Below, one piece after another: positions 62,971 to 64,000 of a stretch of 64,000 nt of DNA. This stretch comes from Sphingomonas parva (ex Maeng et al. 2020). Its GTDB lineage: Bacteria; Pseudomonadota; Alphaproteobacteria; Sphingomonadales; Sphingomonadaceae. The DNA lies in the NCBI RefSeq assembly GCF_004564275.1, contig NZ_SPDV01000009.1:98433-162432 (forward strand), given 5' to 3'. The translations under genes were made by a program, and so were the position numbers. Numbering within the stretch: position 1 is the stretch's first letter; each line of letters begins with the position of its first letter. Under the pieces are notes generated by a model, which saw only the letters and a program-made list of their open reading frames with translations, had not been told where the DNA came from and ran no database searches.

Positions 62971-63474
62971 ATGGCCGACGAACCGAACTTGAACGCCGTA
63001 GAACTTGCCACCGAGCTCACGATCGCCTGGCTCGGCAATCAGAACAACCGCTTCACGGCCGACGAGGTGCCTGAGTTTCTCCGGAAGATGCATGCAACGG
63101 TGACGGAGCTCGCCGAAGGTGCTCCAACCCCTGGCGAAAGCAGCGAAGGCCAGGATCAGCGCTTCACGCCCGCCGTTTCGGTGCGAAAGTCCCTCGCATC
63201 CCCCGATCACATTATCTCGATGATCGACGGAAAGCCCTACAAGACCCTCCGACGGCACCTGTCGACCCACGGTCTTACCCCTGATGAATACCGTCAGCGC
63301 TACAATCTGAAAGCCGACTCCGCGATGGTTTCTCCGAACTATTCGGAGGCCCGCCGCGCGATGGCCAAGAAGATTGGCCTCGGCTCAAAGGGCCGCGCCA
63401 GCAAGGCCGCGGCAGGTCCCATCGCTCCCGCGGCCCAACAGCCAAAGCGACGCGGCCGTGCTAAGCAGGCGTAA
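62971..63474 (+). CDS. MucR/Ros-family transcriptional regulator, first zinc-finger cysteine missing
   Basis: 167 residues from the ATG at 62971. The family core is clear: PAVSVRKSLASPDHIISMIDGKPYKTLRRH, then LSTHGLTPDEYRQRYNLKAD and MVSPNYSEARRAMAKKIGLG. MucR/Ros proteins bind AT-rich DNA and silence many genes. In the usual finger the CxxD-HxxxxH begins IVCLEDG; here it is IISMIDG, so the cysteine is replaced by serine while the histidines remain. The C-terminus is Lys/Ala-rich. Could regulate the transposon cargo or host genes. Confidence 0.85.
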   Translation: MADEPNLNAVELATELTIAWLGNQNNRFTADEVPEFLRKMHATVTELAEGAPTPGESSEGQDQRFTPAVSVRKSLASPDHIISMIDGKPYKTLRRHLSTHGLTPDEYRQRYNLKADSAMVSPNYSEARRAMAKKIGLGSKGRASKAAAGPIAPAAQQPKRRGRAKQA

Positions 63475-63779
63475 GCCCGTCAAAGCTCCGTCTCGTGCCC
63501 GACGGCGGAGCGAGCGAAGCCTCTCGTAGGCACGCTTCGACGTCTGTTTCGCGCCAAATCCGGTCATTCCCGAACGCTCGTCGCAGATCTCCAAAGCTGC
63601 CAGTCCGCTCACGGCTAGGTTGCGCCGAAAAGCGGCCCGGCGGGAGCGCGCCAATGCACGAACCCGCTCGCGCGGGATTGGTGAGGGCGGTGAGGCCGCG
63701 GGTCATCGATAGCGCTTGAGCGCGTCGGAGTCGTCCTCCGAGCCTGAGGGGTCACCCTTCAGCTCGAGAGGAAGACGCG
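63475..63779. other. 305-bp gap between the MucR-like gene and the recombinase
   Basis: No supported gene. Short open frames on both strands overlap one another without ribosome binding sites. AGAGGAAG at the right end is the ribosome site of the recombinase gene. No inverted or direct repeat marking an insertion boundary was found. Confidence 0.4.
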
Positions 63780-64000
63780 ATGACGACACAGATCCCCCGT
63801 CCGATCACCCCGCTCCGCCAGCGTATGCTCGAGGACATGGCGATGCGCGGCCTGCGCGAGGGCACGCAGCGCGACTACATCCGCTTCGTGCGCAGCTTCG
63901 CCGCTTTCCTGGGGCGGCCTCCCGACACCGCCACGGCCGAGGATATCCGCCGCTTTCAGGTCCACCAGGCCGAGAGCGGGGCGCAGGCACCCACCGTCAA
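63780..64000 (+). CDS. Tyrosine recombinase/integrase, N-terminal part (cut by window edge)
   Basis: 73 residues from the ATG at 63780, after AGAGGAAG. The N-terminal SAM-like core-binding domain is recognisable: LRQRMLEDMAMRGLREGTQR then DYIRFVRSFAAFLGRPPDTA and TAEDIRRFQVHQ, like the integrases that accompany IS91-type transposases. The catalytic Arg-His-Arg-Tyr part lies beyond the window. It may be cargo or part of a nested element. Confidence 0.8.
   Translation, partial: MTTQIPRPITPLRQRMLEDMAMRGLREGTQRDYIRFVRSFAAFLGRPPDTATAEDIRRFQVHQAESGAQAPTV

Larger units (their letters stand above)
52321..64000. mobile_element. Tn7-like transposon at glmS; far end beyond the window
   Basis: The glmS-proximal boundary is near 52321, 24 bases after the glmS stop, close to the attTn7 spacing of classical Tn7. 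Short repeats follow, then tnsD, tnsC, tnsB and tnsA, all leftward, and then cargo. No matching repeat cluster in inverted orientation was seen between tnsA and 64000, so the element probably extends past the right edge; the exact terminus and target duplication cannot be fixed by eye. A tyrosine recombinase begins at 63780 and may be cargo or a second element nested here. Confidence 0.8.

Noticed and set aside
63385..63706. Leftward open frames between the MucR-like gene and the recombinase
   Set aside because: They overlap the MucR-like coding end or lack ribosome sites and protein-like composition.
58810..64000. Search for the second Tn7-like end
   Set aside because: No cluster of GAAACAACT-like sites (the inverted form of the end repeat) was found; single short matches are expected by chance.

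Overview
The window is high-GC bacterial chromosome, most likely from an alphaproteobacterium of the Sphingomonadales. The reasons are the ask-NMO-ptsP order beside ubiG, a DUF2794 protein, a TorF-type porin with glnK and amt, the HPr-rel-A type cluster, sphingomonad-like small secreted proteins and a MucR-type regulator. From the left edge to about 52.3 kb it reads as dense core genome with short intergenic gaps. From about 52.32 kb to the right edge it is accessory DNA, visibly less GC-rich through the tnsA-D genes.

Layout. 0-5.2 kb: lysA, aspartokinase, a nitronate monooxygenase-like flavoprotein and ptsP (cut by the left edge) read leftward. 5.3-9.3 kb: ubiG, a glutathione transferase, a small secreted protein, uppP and an NDUFA9-like dehydrogenase-fold protein. 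9.4-9.7 kb: tRNA-Leu(CAG) with a good promoter. 9.7-15.4 kb: a TPR-GGDEF-EAL protein and a subtilisin-type autotransporter carrying a repeated DVIQPF motif. 15.8-22 kb: what looks like a dedicated peptide-secretion locus. It holds a 58-residue precursor with a double-glycine-type leader and a Lys/Gly/Ser pentapeptide-repeat core, an unrecognised 321-residue protein, a C39-peptidase ABC exporter, a HlyD-type adaptor and a TolC-type channel. 22-41 kb: cell-envelope and housekeeping genes (L,D-transpeptidase, dodecin, DUF885 protein, coq7, dsbB, ctpA, envC-like, rlmH, rsfS, nadD, ftsH, torF-glnK-amt). 41-48.3 kb: serine acetyltransferase, DUF2794, MFS carrier, SDR enzyme and an HPr-rel-A type cluster (secreted protein, PqqD-like protein, HprK-like kinase, nucleotidyltransferase). 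48.4-52.3 kb: gph, glmU, glmS.

Immediately after glmS sits a Tn7-like transposon. Short AT-rich repeats begin 24-40 bp past the glmS stop, followed by tnsD, tnsC, tnsB and tnsA, all facing glmS. TnsA, TnsB and TnsC keep their catalytic residues. Beyond tnsA lie small cargo genes: a coupled run ending in a dual-specificity-phosphatase-like protein, two related zinc-ribbon-like proteins, a ParS/MbcA-like domain protein, a MucR-like protein that has lost the first zinc-finger cysteine, and the start of a tyrosine recombinase cut by the right edge. The far transposon end was not found, so the element probably continues past the window.

The two most interesting systems are the peptide-export locus at 15.8-22 kb and the Tn7-like element, whose orientation at glmS is opposite to that of classical Tn7. 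All assignments come from reading motifs and layout by eye; no database search or structure prediction was run.
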